From Thuidium tamariscinum (taxonomy: Eukaryota; Streptophyta; Bryopsida; Hypnales; Thuidiaceae), in contig OX344750.2 in NCBI GenBank assembly GCA_947034885.2, forward strand, positions 16,982,053 to 17,046,052: a stretch of DNA of 64,000 nucleotides, in the 5' to 3' direction. The position numbers and the translations under genes are program-made. The notes below the pieces were generated by a model. The model saw only the letters and a program-made list of their open reading frames with translations. It did not search any database and was not told the DNA's origin. Each line of letters opens with the position of its first letter. Position 1 is the first letter of the stretch. Below, one piece after another: positions 22,441-34,436 of the stretch.

Positions 22441-23370
22441 TTAAAAAAAAATGAAACAAAGTTTCATTGCCAAAGAGAGGACTTCTAGAAGATGGCAACT
22501 CATTTATGATTAGCCCCTATTTCCAATCAATAGGTTGTTTTCTTTTTGTGAAATTGTGGTGTAGTTCCCGAAGCAATTGTGGCACATTATGATTGGTTGC
22601 AAGGCTCTTGTAAATGCAACTAGCCCTTCGTTGGTTTTGCTATCAGCCTTCATCACCATTATAGGTCAGAGAGAATCTTCTACTAAAAAATTCATAGTAA
22701 TTACAATTTGAGTAATAAAATTTTGAAAAAATATGGCATCCTTCCAAATTCTATTTTTGTATGTGAAAAGAATTTGCATTCGAAAAAGCTGCAATCTACA
22801 TATGTGTAATTGCTTAAGTGGTTGAAAATGGGTGAAATACTCTAGGCCCACTTTGAATGGAGGATTTAGGGTTTAACGTCCTTCCTTTGTACACCACTCA
22901 ATTCATTTGACTTTTATGGAGTCTTTGAAAACCATACCTACCCACAAACTAAAATTCCTCATAAATTTTGACTCTTTAATCCAAATGGAATGATTCAAAG
23001 CTTTCCATGTCTGTAGAAACCCAAAGAATCGATTTGAAATTTCACTTTTCAAAAAAAAGTTTTTCTTAAAGAATTTTTTTCAATTGCCCGGGTTGCCCTC
23101 CGAGTAAAGAAAACAACATATCATGCCATAACTTTTTAACCACAAAGTCAAAAGTTATGAATATTGTTGGGCCTCAAAGCACATCTTGTGTAAAAATTTC
23201 AAAGAAAACAAAACAAAAAACTCCACTCGTAGTGAGCTGCCCAAAAAACATATGTTGCCAAAGAATGCAGCTCAGAGCTTTAGAGGTTAAGTGGTTGAAA
23301 ATGGGTGAAATACTATACTCCCATTGGCCCACTTTGAATGGAGGATTTAGGGTTTAACATCCTGCCCTTG
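22440..23370. other. Repeat-derived spacer with a duplicated 105-bp block
   Basis: About 22808-22913 (GTGGTTGAAAATGGGTGAAA through CACTCAATTCATTTGACTT) recurs at 23290-23395. Between them lies a minus-strand fragment of TTAA subfamily E (22914-23289, ending CTTTAGAGGTTAAG). The second block leads straight into the large duplicated unit. No gene. Confidence 0.5.
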
Positions 23371-23389
23371 TACACCACTCAATTCATTT

Positions 23390-23700
23390 GACTTTTTTTT
23401 TTTCCCTTCCATTTCCTTTTTTTTTTTCTTTTGTCTTTACTCACAAGTTCAAAGCTCACTGTCGGCTGCAGACGGAATCCAACAACAAGTAGTTATTTAT
23501 TTATCCTCGACTAAACTTCTACTTGAAGTCCACTCCCCTTGCACTTTAGTAAGAAAAGCAGGAGTGTCGGACTGTCTTTGTAGGGGAGATCAGAAGGGAA
23601 GGGAAGCTTCGCCGAAGCCTTTCTAAACAGGGAACAGGAAAAACCCGCCTCCTGCCAAGTCTACGCCCTTTTTGTCAATCACCAAAGGAGGAGGTCCATA
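23390..23700 (+). pseudogene. Signal-peptide-like exon remnant, copy in unit 1
   Basis: Homologue of 36388-36745. A pyrimidine-rich run followed by CTCACAAGTTCAAAGCTCAC and GGCTGCAGACGGAATCCAAC. Length changes in the T-runs break the frame that is open in unit 2, and there is no ATG. Function unknown; it may never have been coding. Confidence 0.2.
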
Positions 23701-23714
23701 AACCAATCATCTAA

Positions 23715-24119
23715 GAGCATCCCCATGCCTGCACGCCAAAGGGCTGCAAATTGATAATGTGGAGTGTTTGCCCTGTGAAAGTGCCCCATGCCAGGCATTC
23801 CAAACAAAATATTTATCCAGCAAAAACTTCAAAGTAACAATCACACTCAACTGTTGTGTTTCTTCCCCGTGGCTCACTAAATCTTGATTTCCTCAATCTA
23901 GCACTCTCAGAGAATTTTCAGCCATTCGGAGCTTGGAGGCCCAACACTTGGCCTGACACCTTGCACCTGGCTTGATAAAGGTAGTTTTTGACTTGGGAGA
24001 TGTGTTTAGTGAGTCAATTCAGAGTGTAGGCATGGGGCATGAAGCACTTTCACCAACCGTGAACCCATGTCAAATCCCATTTGACACCCTTGTTTGAAGG
24101 CTTTGGCATGGGGATACTC
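23715..24119. mobile_element. GAGCATCCCC-ended TIR element (PIF/Harbinger-like), 405 bp
   Basis: Left end GAGCATCCCCATGCC, right end GGCATGGGGATACTC, 15 bases with one mismatch. Flanks TAA and TCA are a degraded 3-bp duplication. Similar in ends and size to the element at 28541-28947. Absent from the matching place in unit 2 (around 36745). Confidence 0.65.
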
Positions 24120-24121
24120 TC

Positions 24122-24414
24122 AGGGCTGAAACAGAATTTTCGGCAGGTCAAACATCTTGAAATATTTCTCAGTGAATTTTCCTTGAAAGACAACTTGAAT
24201 AGGCATCTAATCCAAGTAGTTTCATATTTTTTGGAGCTTTATAGAATTAGTTATCAAATTTTGAAGTTGAAAGGGCATAGGGCTCTAAAATGGTGCCTTA
24301 GCTAAAATGTACATTGTGAGTACACTGTTGAAGGCTATGAAAAAGCAACATGTACAAATATTGTACATTTAAGGTAGGGCACCATTTTAGAACCCGCTCC
24401 ATTTAAGAACCTTC
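24122..24414. mobile_element. Single arm of the foldback family seen at 58020-58990
   Basis: GGCTGAAACAGAATTTTCGG through AACCCGCTCCATTTAAGAA matches 58700-58984 in the same orientation, including GAATTAGTTATCAAATTTTG and AAGGCTATGAAAAAGCAACA. It abuts the preceding TIR element and is absent from unit 2. Open frames here are repeat-derived. Confidence 0.6.
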
Positions 24415-24924
24415 TCCCTTATTAGACAATTGAGTTGGAGGCCATTGTATACCAACAGGGAGTTCTCGCTTTGGCATCCTTGGAAAAGAACACTAGGAAG
24501 AAATGAGGGTATAGTTAACTTGTCCCTTATGGTTATAGAAGTCATTTCTTCTCCACAATGATTGTAAAATAGTCATTGTTAAGCCACAATCTTTGTGGAC
24601 AAGTCTTTATGGACACTTGTTTTTTGTAGCGAAAGGAGAACTTCAAACAAGGTTCAAAATTTGTTGTTTTATTATTGATTGATGGCTCCTTGGCCGACCC
24701 CAGTCCTTGAATTAACTAACGTAGTGATGTATGATATAAGTCCGTCTTTGTAGTCCCAAATATCTAAAGAAACAGAATTATCATACTCTTCACCATGAAA
24801 AGAACCATCGTCAGATTATACAATGGTTTGGGCTGAAGGTTCTTGGTTTGACAATAGTGGCACCTTGTACTAAAATGTTTCATAGTATAAGAGCAGTTTG
24901 TTTTGGTTGTTGGCTTACCAAGGG

Positions 24925-25115
24925 TTACTATTATGTAAGCTTAAGAATGTGAGCCTAAAAGACTATACATCTATAGTATAAGTCTCTATTTTATTAAAAA
25001 AAATCTAGAATTGTGGTGCATCTATGCTATATAAGTACCTTTAATGGTTGTAGTGTGCTTATATATATGCTTAAGGTTCACATGCTCACAAACTAGCACC
25101 ATTGGTACAACCATT
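24925..25115. mobile_element. Small TIR element, relative of 9306-9540
   Basis: Begins TTACTATTATGTAAGCTTAA and ends GCTCACAAACTAGCACCATT. A matching copy is at 37263-37440, so it was present before the large duplication. Confidence 0.5.
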
Positions 25116-25746
25116 GTTTAGTAACCCTAGACCACATCTTTTTGAGGTGGGATTTTTACATAGCCACCACTTACAAGTGTACTAGCTACATAGTTCTTCA
25201 ATTAAAACAAGTTTTGAGGATATCAAGCCTTGGTAAGAAATTCATGACTACAAATGGGTCTTGGTTGTTGTATATACAAAGACTATAATGTTAGACTTTT
25301 TTTTGTCAACCTTATCAATAAATTACGCTTTTTTTCCTATATGTTGTATGATTCCAGATAATCTAAATTTTTTCAAACATGTAGCCTACTTAGCTTGAAG
25401 AATGAATGCAAAGAAGCACCACTTACATAGGTATTTCTTCATGTGAATGTGACTTCTTGAAATGTAGCTACCTTCTCATGATTTCGCAATGTTGAGAAAA
25501 TTTGGATTTCTATCCATTCACACTATTATCTTTCAATCTACATGATGAAAAATTTTGCAATTTTTTCCACATTTTTTTAACTCACCTTGGCTAATGCAAG
25601 ATCTTAGAGTTACAATGTGACGAAAAGTGGCTGTCACTTCTTTTTGTTAATTTTCCTACCCCCTCCCTCATCAGAAAAATCAGCAGCCATTGGATTTGAA
25701 TTTTTAAAAATCCCACCCCCCCCTCCAAGAAAAATCAACAACCGTC

Positions 25747-25860
25747 GGATATGGATACGGTACAGGATACGGTATAGGATACGGTATAGTATACAGGTAC
25801 AGGATACGGGTTCAGAGTACGGGTTCAGAATACGGATACAGATACGAATATGGTACTAAT
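25747..25860. repeat. GGATACGGTA-type minisatellite
   Basis: About ten imperfect units of 10-12 bases (GATACGGTACAG, GATACGGTATAG, AGTACGGGTTCAG) inside the unit-1-specific insertion. Confidence 0.75.
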
Positions 25861-26077
25861 ACTGAATGTCATTGTCCCATAATCTTTGTCTCCCAACCCA
25901 CCCTCTCAGAATTATAAGAGGGTGGGGGAGGGAGGATTTATAAATTTAAACAATTTTAAAACTTAAAATTTAATACTTATATCAGATTGGGTGGGGAGAG
26001 GGGTTAAAAAAAAATTTTAATTTAATGTTTAAATCAGATTGGGGGGTTTGTGTCAATTTTTAATTTTTTTTAGTTTT

Positions 26078-26114
26078 TCAGCTTATTGTGACACAGTTTG
26101 TCACAATGAGCTGA
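26078..26114. repeat. Hairpin TCAGCTTATTGTGAC / GTCACAATGAGCTGA
   Basis: Inverted repeat of about 16 bases with one mismatch around a short loop, near the right end of the 25614-26133 insertion. It may be a subterminal hairpin of that element. Confidence 0.6.
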
Positions 26115-26282
26115 AAAGTGGCAGTAACTGCCATATGCAAAAAATGGTTAACTCTCAAATGTTGTGAATGTAGTTCAAATAGGCGATTTGAAGTATTTTT
26201 GGTAAGAGCATAGTCAAAGAACTTTAGGGATTAACCCCTATATGCCAAAGGCCTTTTGTAACTTTTTGAAGTTTGCCTTTAA

Positions 26283-27201
26283 CCCCTAAAGGACCATTGT
26301 CCCCTCGGGGGACAATTTGGAATTTGGGCAAGTTCCGTAGGCCTCAATTTTTAATGAATCTTTTTGAAACTTTCTCATAAGATAGGAAAACTGATTAGCT
26401 TCATGGGAATGTAATTTTTATTTCAATTGGTGACCAGGAGCAAAAGTTATACCACAAAAAGCCCAAATTTTCATTCGGCGGGCAGAAATTTTTTTTTGCA
26501 AAAAGTCAAAATTTTATTTAAAATTTTATTTTTTCTAAAATAATATATTTTTGCCTACATGTGAAGCTTTGATTCACTCTATTTGGACTTATAATGAAAA
26601 AGTTATGGACAATCTTGTTTTTCGGGCAATCTAAACAATTTCTTGAAAAAATAACTTATAGGATTCATTTTTGAATGCAATTTTCACAATTTTTCAAAAG
26701 AATTGTTGGACAAGGTTATGTTTACTTTCTAGAACAATCTCACCATTGGGATTATTGTATTTCAATCCCACCTTAGAGTTTTTAACCATTTAGTTTTTCT
26801 TTCAATCTTGGACCTACATCTACTTAACAATTTTTTAAAGAATGAAAATCAAGTGTTTTTTGTGTGAAATTTTTTTCCTAGACTCTCAACTCAATTTCTT
26901 AACACAAAAAATTATAAATTCAAAGTCTATAGTGCAATTTTTTAATACAAATTCCAGTCAAAGTCATCTGAAATTGCAAACCCCAGTTCAAAAAAACTTG
27001 TATTTCCAACTTTGAATGCTCATATCTTCCAATCTGTACGGTCAAACTTCATGAAATTTTTACCACTTGATCTCAATCAAGTTAAGTACAAGATCCTACG
27101 GTTAGATTTTGAAGAAAAAAAATTGTTTTCTTGGATGAATGCAACAGAAATGGCAGTTTTGAGAGGTTTTTGACAGAAAAAAGGCCTTGGTCCTTTAGGA
27201 G
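26283..27201 (+). mobile_element. TTAA-flanked element, subfamily S (919 bp)
   Basis: TTAA at 26279-26282 and 27202-27205. Ends CCCCTAAAGGACCATTG and CTTGGTCCTTTAGGAG, 17 bases of inverted repeat with few changes. Unit 2 has the empty site: TTTGCTTTTACATAAATAAA (TTAC at 39297-39300 in place of one TTAA). Just inside the left end is the hairpin TTGTCCCCTCGGGGGACAA (26298-26316). Relatives lie near 4140, 61705 and 62485. No transposase. Confidence 0.8.
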
Positions 27202-27431
27202 TTAAGTAAACAAAAAGACAACATTTTGCTGGATAAGTTCCATTGTTTTTTTTTAATTGTAACTACAAACTCAATCTCGACATGTTAGAGATTCCATTGA
27301 AAAAGAAAACATTCTAAGAATATAATGATTGATTATAACGGTGCTGAAACTATGAAAGTGACTTGAAGTCTTTCAATCTTTTTTTCACATGTCAAATCTA
27401 AAATTGAGGTCAACAAAAGATATGAGATTAA

Positions 27432-28228
27432 TCCATAATGTTTTTTGACCATGTTTTCACCAAAAACACTCTAAAAATGCAATTTCTTATAAAAGTGCAA
27501 AATTTTGGAAAAAAAAACATTTTTTGATAGACATAACTAAAGGTGTTTGTAGTAAAGTGGTTTGAAAAGATGTGGAAATTGTTTTTGAAATTTTTACCAT
27601 ATAGATTAGAACATATTAGCATTTGAAATGACAAAAATCCTTTTTTTATCCTTGCAAAAACAAGGGTGTTTGCACTTTACAAGGTCACATTTGTATGAAA
27701 AAATGTTCAAAATCATAGTTGCTCTTTGAATTCATTCTTCAATTTTAGTTGGTTACATGCTAAAAATATTTCAAATCATTTGAAATTGTATAACATATAG
27801 GGAAAATATACTAAAATAATAGAAAGAAGTAGAAAATGATTGAAAATACTAAATTGTGAACAATTTATTTATGGAAATGAAAAATGTCAATTCCAATGGT
27901 TGTAATATTGTAATAAACAATTTTCACCCAATGTTGTAATTTCTTTTCAAAAATATAAAAAATTGAATTTTAAAAAGAATTTTCAACTTTTTTGTAAAGT
28001 AGAGATTTATAACTACCTAGTACCCACAAACTACCACATACTAAAACTGCTTATAAATTTCATCTTATCAATCAATATAAATTTAATCAACCAATTTCAA
28101 TTTCAATTTCCTTAAAAAATAATTTTTAAAGAAGTTTCTTTATCTACCTAGGTTGCCCACCAATCAATGAATCTATATATCATGCCATAACTTTTCAACC
28201 ATGTAGTCAAAAGTTTAAAAAAAATTGG
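27432..28228 (-). mobile_element. Truncated TTAA element, subfamily E (unit 1 copy)
   Basis: Begins after TTAA at 27428-27431 and matches 39544-40360 of unit 2 base for base in order. Its far end is missing: unit 1 jumps from GGGGCCG to TATTGATCTATTTGC at 28235, a deletion of about 320 bases relative to unit 2. Confidence 0.65.
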
Positions 28229-28378
28229 GGCCGTATTGATCTATTTGCTTACAGTAAAAAATAATTCAAGATTTTTGTAGTGTATATTTTAAAGACTCCA
28301 CAAGAATTATAAACAACAGTGGTATGACCACAAGGCTCTACCCTAGGAAAACAATAATATTAGTTTCTTGATAGTGGA

Positions 28379-28410
28379 TAGCAGATAGTGGATAGCAGAT
28401 AGTGGATAAC
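28379..28410. repeat. Short tandem repeat GTGGATAGCAGATA
   Basis: A 14-base unit repeated about two and a half times. Unit 2 has one fewer at 40826-40840. Confidence 0.8.
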
Positions 28411-28540
28411 CTAAATAAAAAAGACATTGAATTAATGATACACAATCAAATTAAACCCCTCCTTCCAACTAGTCAAATAGAAAGGAGAGGGGAGGTTGGA
28501 TTAGTTGACCTTCCCCTTTGACCAAATCCTAACCATGTTA

Positions 28541-28947
28541 GAGCATCCCCACGCCTGGCTCAGGCAAATGGCTTGGTCAGGGACCACTTGCCGAGCCATT
28601 AAAGAAGCCCGGGCCCGGCTAAAAAAATTTGTCCCACCCCAACACAACCAACGAGGCGGGGAAGCAAGCTATTTCGGACTTCGAGGTGCCACCTCATAGT
28701 TGCCGCTGAGAATCAATTCTTCTAAACTCGAAAAGTGCCTCGAAGTGCCTCAAACAAGGGAATGAAGTCTAAAATAATTGTACACCAAGCCCGGCCACAC
28801 ACTCGCCACTTGGTCGTGCCATTCTCAAATTTGGCCGGGCCCGACCTTATTTTTGGCTTTGTCGAGTGTGCCGTGGGGCAATTCCTTCGGCCGGGCCTAG
28901 CTACTTATCCAGTTTGCGCCAAATTCTGAGTGGCCGTGGGGATGCTC
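28541..28947. mobile_element. GAGCATCCCC-ended TIR element (PIF/Harbinger-like), 407 bp
   Basis: TTA at 28538-28540 and 28948-28950. Ends GAGCATCCCCACGCC and GGCCGTGGGGATGCTC. Unit 2 has the empty site CCATGTTACATAGTTG with one TTA at 41000-41002. 3-bp TTA/TWA duplications with G-rich ends are typical of PIF/Harbinger. GC-rich relative to the flanks; its open frames are not conserved in the related elements and are not called as genes. Confidence 0.8.
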
Positions 28948-28950
28948 TTA

Positions 28951-29451
28951 GAGCATCCCCATGGGTTGTGCATTGGAGAAGCACGGGCAGGGCTAGTTTG
29001 CAGAGCTGAAGTAATGCAACCGGTCACTTGGCGCTCCACTGGCCCACATGGAGATGGATATAAGACTCAGGGAAGGGAACACAACACACAAACAAAGAGT
29101 GTAAGTGCGCCACCTATTCATGGAAGGGTGGAGTGGGCCCAACCATTGTCAGGCTTGTTGGTGGTATACTTTGTGGAAGCAATACAAGAGGGTATGGACT
29201 TCTTCTAGACCCTCCAAGAAAACAAACGACCTGTTGAGATTGAGTTGCTTTAATTGTGGATTTTCTCGAAGACTGTATCCTTCATATGCCGCACTACAAG
29301 CAGTGTCTACAATTTGGCCATCTGTTGGCCAATTTTAGCCGTGGCCAGCCACCTTCTTCACCTCGCAGTGTGTCTTGTGGGGCTAGTTTTTAATCCAGGC
29401 ACTGCCACTCAATGAGTTTGCATCACTTGCTCAGCCCCCATGAGGATGCTC
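28951..29451. mobile_element. Second GAGCATCCCC-ended TIR element in tandem, 501 bp
   Basis: Starts directly after the shared TTA (28948-28950) and ends GATGCTC before TTA at 29452-29454. Left end GAGCATCCCCATGGGTTG, right end CCCCCATGAGGATGCTC. The body differs from the first element, so two different copies sit in tandem sharing one target triplet. Confidence 0.8.
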
Positions 29452-29939
29452 TTAGTTGGTTGTAGATAGGAGTTGGAAACTCAAATTCAAAAACCCATAG
29501 TCAATGTAGGAATCAATGCTATAGACTCTATCCTACAGACAAAGCTAGCAAACAATAGATTTTCAAAACCAACATTGAAAAAGAAGTGTATCTAAGAGTA
29601 ATCCTACAAAAGACTTTCATGACTTCATGATTGTTTGTACATTTTTAGGTAAGTATCTACAGAAATCGGTTTCCAAATAAGGTTGCAAGTTATTTTGAAG
29701 GTACATTTGTTGACCACCTACGTAGTACATACGGTACACGTCAAAGTCATACTGATTTATCCACATTCATTTCAGCAGCTTTTCTAAAAGAACTAAAATA
29801 TAAATTTCAGTCAAAAAGTCATGTGCTTATCAAAGAATTTCATACACAGCTGAGGATATTTTTAGCTACGGAGTACACATTTGTCTTCATTGTCAGACCG
29901 AAACTCTGAAGGAAACTGACAAATGAAAGATGTTTTTTA

Positions 29940-30005
29940 GTTTTTTAGTTTTTTAGTTTTTAGTTTTAGCAGCTAAGAAGTTTTGAGTTTTGAGTTTTGA
30001 GTTTA
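29940..30005. repeat. TTTTTAG / GAGTTTT short tandem repeats
   Basis: Several 7- to 11-base units (GTTTTTTAGTT, GAGTTTTGAGTTTTGAGTTT). The matching place in unit 2 (42560-42600) has fewer units and is where a MITE then begins. Confidence 0.75.
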
Positions 30006-31894
30006 ATCATTCATTTTCCAAATCAGATTTTTGACATTAAAACTAGACTTTAAAAAGAACTTTTCAAAAATATAAACTACTAAAAATAGCAATTAGGTTA
30101 GGTTTTATTTAACTTTAAAGTTTTGCAAAGACCGAATTTTGATGCCTCATGCATTTAGGGGTTAAAGCACAATTCATGTCTGGGCTTGGTTAAAACTTCA
30201 TTAGATTTCTATAGACTTCAAAACTTTTATATTCTCATACATTTAGAAATATCAATATGTTTAAAATTTAGTCTCATTTTTTAGGTAGTTAAAAACATCA
30301 AAATGACTTTGGTGTGATATTGTAAAGAAATTTCTTTGTAATAATGATAGTATTTTATAAAAATCCTTCAAAATAATGTGAATTATTCTAAGAAAAATGG
30401 AAATATTAGTGACAAATATCATGGTGTAATTGATGTACTCCTTCATTTTGTACCAAGAGAAATTCAATAAGTTTTTTTTTTAAAGTAGTGTAGTTTGAGC
30501 TTTGAAGATGCTACCTTCAAAATATCACAAAAATTACAATTTAGAAAGTTTTGGAAGAAATTAAATTAGGCTAAAAATAGATATTGGAGCTAAATTTTTT
30601 TAATCAAAATTTAAATCATTTAGTATGAAGAATCATGTGAAAATTCTAATTTTTACTTTCAAAATGCCCATAGAGCTTGTAGGGTCCTTTAAAGGTTTAA
30701 GCATGCTATCTTCTTTGACCAAGGCAATCATACTTTGACTAGTGGAACAATTGAGGTGCATTTTTTGTTTGTATAGACAACAATGAAATCATCCATCAAC
30801 TACTTCTAGGCCTTGACATTCTAGAAGGGTTAATTGATCCAGTTTTTCATAAATTGAGCCTATTTTTTCCTCTAGTTTTTTCCTTCAATAATTAAAATTT
30901 TCACAAATTTTTTCACCGATGTTTTTTTTGGTGTATTTCAATTTCAATTATTTTCATTCTAATCCCACTAACTAACAATGAATTAACCAATGGTTCTCCT
31001 TGAACATTGAAGAAAATCAATGAAATTCTAACTTCTAAAAAATAATTATCCATTGAATGAACATTTGAAAAATCTAGATAGATTTTTGTAAAACCACATT
31101 TTGTTGAATGTTCATGAAGTATTGACACAAAGTGTGAACATGTAATTCCCTTAGTAGTTAAAATATAGTTTTTTTAATCAAGTGCCTATATAAAAATTTA
31201 TGTTGTTGTGGATTTTTGGAATGTTGAGGTAATTTGGTCATCTTTGGGGCATTTTTTGCTAAAATCTTGATAGTCTTTTGAAATTTGACATGTACATAAC
31301 CAATAAAATAAGGCATATGATTGACCCCTTGAAAAAAATTCAGTTTTCAAATTACATTTTGAGAAGATTCAAACTTTGTTAGTTATTTTAGGGTGGTTTT
31401 GGAAGAAAAAAAAACTTTATTTTAACTTTGAGCCCTTTATCTTAGAATTTGTAAACTCAAAGTTCTTGAAATTCTTTCTATATATTCCAACTTTTTGTCT
31501 TAAATTTTGACAATTTGGATTTCAAACAAAAAGTTCCCTTATTGTACAATCTGAAATAATAATAAATTGACCATTGTATTACCAATTCACTTAACCTCCT
31601 TGCATTGTAGGGTGATTTCAAGTAGGCTAGCCTCCAAATTTGTTTTTTGAAAATTTTCACGAGTGAACCTAACAATCTAACATTATATTCTTATAAATGG
31701 TGAAAATACTCACCATTTGTAAAGTATAAATTTCACTTCAATACTATAGCTCAAAGTTTACTAATTCTATTTTGTAGAATTGAAAATTTCTACTTCAAAC
31801 ATCATAATCTTTCAACCTTTGCAGTCAACTAGATTGAAAAATTTTCCACATATTTCCTCGGTTCTTAATACGCTTTTTTTTCATATGGTTTTAA

Positions 31895-32440
31895 CCCCTA
31901 AAGATCCAAGGCATGTTATTTGGCAACATAGATTTTTTAGGCAACTCACAATGAATAAACTTTTTGTTATTTTCTTTGAAATTTTCATACAACATGTTGT
32001 CGAATAGTAGCTTTAAGGCATTGTAATTACATGGTTAAAAATTACTGCATGGTATGGAGTTTTTACTTAGAGTGGGAAACCCAACAAGTCAAAATAAGTC
32101 ACTTTTAGAAGAAACAAAAATTTGAAATTGGTTTTATAGATTTTCATATACATGAAAATCTTTCAATCAATCTATTTTGATTAATGAGATGAAAATTATG
32201 AGTTTTAGTTTGTGGTCACTTATAAAATTCATATTCTAAAGTATTAAATTTTGAAGTTTTTTTATTTAACTCAATTTTCAGTTTTTTTGTAAATGAAATA
32301 AAATCATTGGGTGTAGATTGTTAATATAAACATTACAACCATTGAGATTATAATTTTTGAATTTGATAAATAAATTCCTAACAACTTACTATTCAGATCA
32401 TTTTTCTACTTCTTTCTACTTACTATCTTTTTCTTATATC
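31895..32440 (+). mobile_element. Partial TTAA element, subfamily E (present in both units)
   Basis: Starts CCCCTAAAGATCCAAGG after TTAA at 31891-31894. The subfamily body follows up to about 32440, then another repeat. The same partial copy occurs at 46249-46830, so truncation came before the large duplication. Confidence 0.6.
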
Positions 32441-32749
32441 ATTAGATGTTTTTTCAAGGTTCTAAGAGACTATTTTTCTGTTTCAAGGTTGTTCCCAAAA
32501 TTGTTTCTTATGCACTCAATTGACCACTGCTAGTCTAGATTTTTGAATTTCAAAAAAAAAATTTAGAAAGTGTAAAAGAACTAAAAACTAGTGTTTTTTT
32601 CTTTTAAAAAATAATTATTTAAAATTTTAAAATTTTAATTAATTAATTGTCTCTAGCATAGCAATCTATCAACCATGTGAGATTGCTTACATGGTATAGT
32701 TCCTAGCATTCTCAATGCGTTCTCATAGTTTGTAAAATCATAGTGTTAA

Positions 32750-33004
32750 CCCCTAAAGGACCAAGGTGCCTTTTTTGGCAACATAACTATTTTGTGTAGG
32801 TTCATGTGACTAGGGATTTTCATATTTTGGAACCAAATTTAATAGAAGGTGTGGACAAGGAATATCTTTAAAGTCCAACAATTTTTGTGACTTTTAATTG
32901 TATGGTTAAAAAGTTATTGCATGATATGTTGTTTATTTCTCAACTCAGGCAGTTTAGGCAGATCTGAAAAAATCTCTTTTTTTGAAAACAAAAATTTGAA
33001 ATTG

Positions 33005-33101
<97 letters not shown>

Positions 33102-33754
33102 AAAGATTTGAATCATTCCATTTGGACTAATGAGTCAAAAGTTATGAAGAGTTTTAGTTTGCGGGTAGTTATGGATTCTCTACTCTAAAATAAACTTTGA
33201 AGTCCTTTATTTTACTCAATTTTAAATATTTTTGGAAAAAAATAAAAATATTGGTGTAGATTGTTTAATACAACATTTGAACCATTGGGATTGGTAAGTT
33301 TTAATTTCAAAAATAAATTCTTAACAATCTAGTATTTTGAATCATTCTTTACATCTTTTTACTTACTATTTTTTTCCTATATCTTGTCCAATTCCAAATG
33401 ATTTGAAATTTTTCAAGCATGTAGCGAACTTGCCTTGGAGAATGAATCCAAAGAGGCACTACCATTTTGGACTTTTTTCATGCAAATGTGAGCTTGTAAA
33501 GTGCAGTTCCCCCTTGAGCTGCCTGGATTTTTGCAGTGGTAAGAAAAAAAATTTGCAACTTTGAACACAAATATTTTGTAATCCACACGGTATAAATTTT
33601 TGAAATTTTTTCTTCATATTTTCAAACTAGCATACTACAAGATCCTATGGTTACAAGTGTCTAAAAAAAATATTTTCCAAATATTTGGTACTTGTGTTAG
33701 AAATGGCAGCTTTGGAGGTTTTTTGGTGAAAATATAGTCAAAGAACTTTAGGGG
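32750..33754 (+). mobile_element. TTAA-flanked element, subfamily E (1005 bp)
   Basis: TTAA at 32746-32749 and 33755-33758. Ends CCCCTAAAGGACCAAGG and AAGAACTTTAGGGG. Unit 2 has the empty site: GAGTGTTCTAAAGGTCCC, with one TTCT (47134-47137) where unit 1 has the doubled TTAA. It carries a long (TA)n tract. No transposase. Confidence 0.85.
33007..33099. repeat. (TA)n microsatellite, about 46 units
   Basis: An uninterrupted TA run inside the TTAA element. The other subfamily E copies have ordinary sequence here, so the expansion is specific to this copy. Confidence 0.97.
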
Positions 33755-34436
33755 TTAAAAAGGTTCTTCAAATCCTATAATAAGATTTGCATTCCACTGA
33801 TGACAATTTTCCATTAGTGCCTCATTCAATTGAATTCAAAATTGCAAATTAGTCATAGGACAATGAAAAAAAGTAGAGAAGCACAATGCCACCACTTATA
33901 TAACCAAATTTGACATATTTAAAAAGTAGGCAATTGGTTAGCAACATCAAAGACCCACATAAGTGTTGTATATTTAAAGTGCACCGGAAATGTTTGAATG
34001 TTATTTAAAATTGATCTATTCTGTCGGGTTATTCATATCGTAAGCAATTCCCTCAAAAATTGAATGGGCATATATGTATTGAAATTATAAAGACTAATTT
34101 CTTACCTTTCTATAAAATTGAACTCAATTGCTCACATTAGATTATTGGATGCACCACTCTAAGGTTCAATGTTCATGTTGATTGAATGTGTTTGTGTTTT
34201 CAAAGTATATAGAAGACCTACTTGATTAGAGCAAATGTAATCATTGCTATAGTTCGTATAAATATGTTTCTCATCAAAAACATGTCTTGGTATGGCATTG
34301 CAACTTTATCCCTACTACACATTCATCCACATCCCTAGCAAAATAACTCAAAATAACTCACGGAGTAAAGGCCAATAGCATAACTCCCATACCAAGATCC
34401 ATCTAAATAACCTCTATCTTCAACTTTATATCTCTT

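Larger units (their letters stand above)
25614..26133. mobile_element. Unit-1-specific insertion with GATACGG minisatellite
   Basis: Unit 2 reads GAGTTACACATGCAAAAAAT (near 39145); unit 1 has the insert between GAGTTACA and ATGCAAAAAAT. Inside: GAAAAGTGGCTGTCACT near the left edge and GAAAAGTGGCAGTAACT near the right, a tandem array of GGATACGGTA-like units (25747-25860), and a hairpin at 26078-26114. The superfamily is unknown. The open frame across the array is repetitive Ile-Arg-Tyr and not a gene. Confidence 0.55.

Noticed and set aside
25617..25859. 80-codon frame rich in Arg, Ile and Tyr
   Set aside because: Translation of a GATACGG minisatellite in an insertion absent from the duplicate unit.
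32921..33130. Open frame with alternating Ile-Tyr
   Set aside because: Translation of the (TA)n microsatellite.
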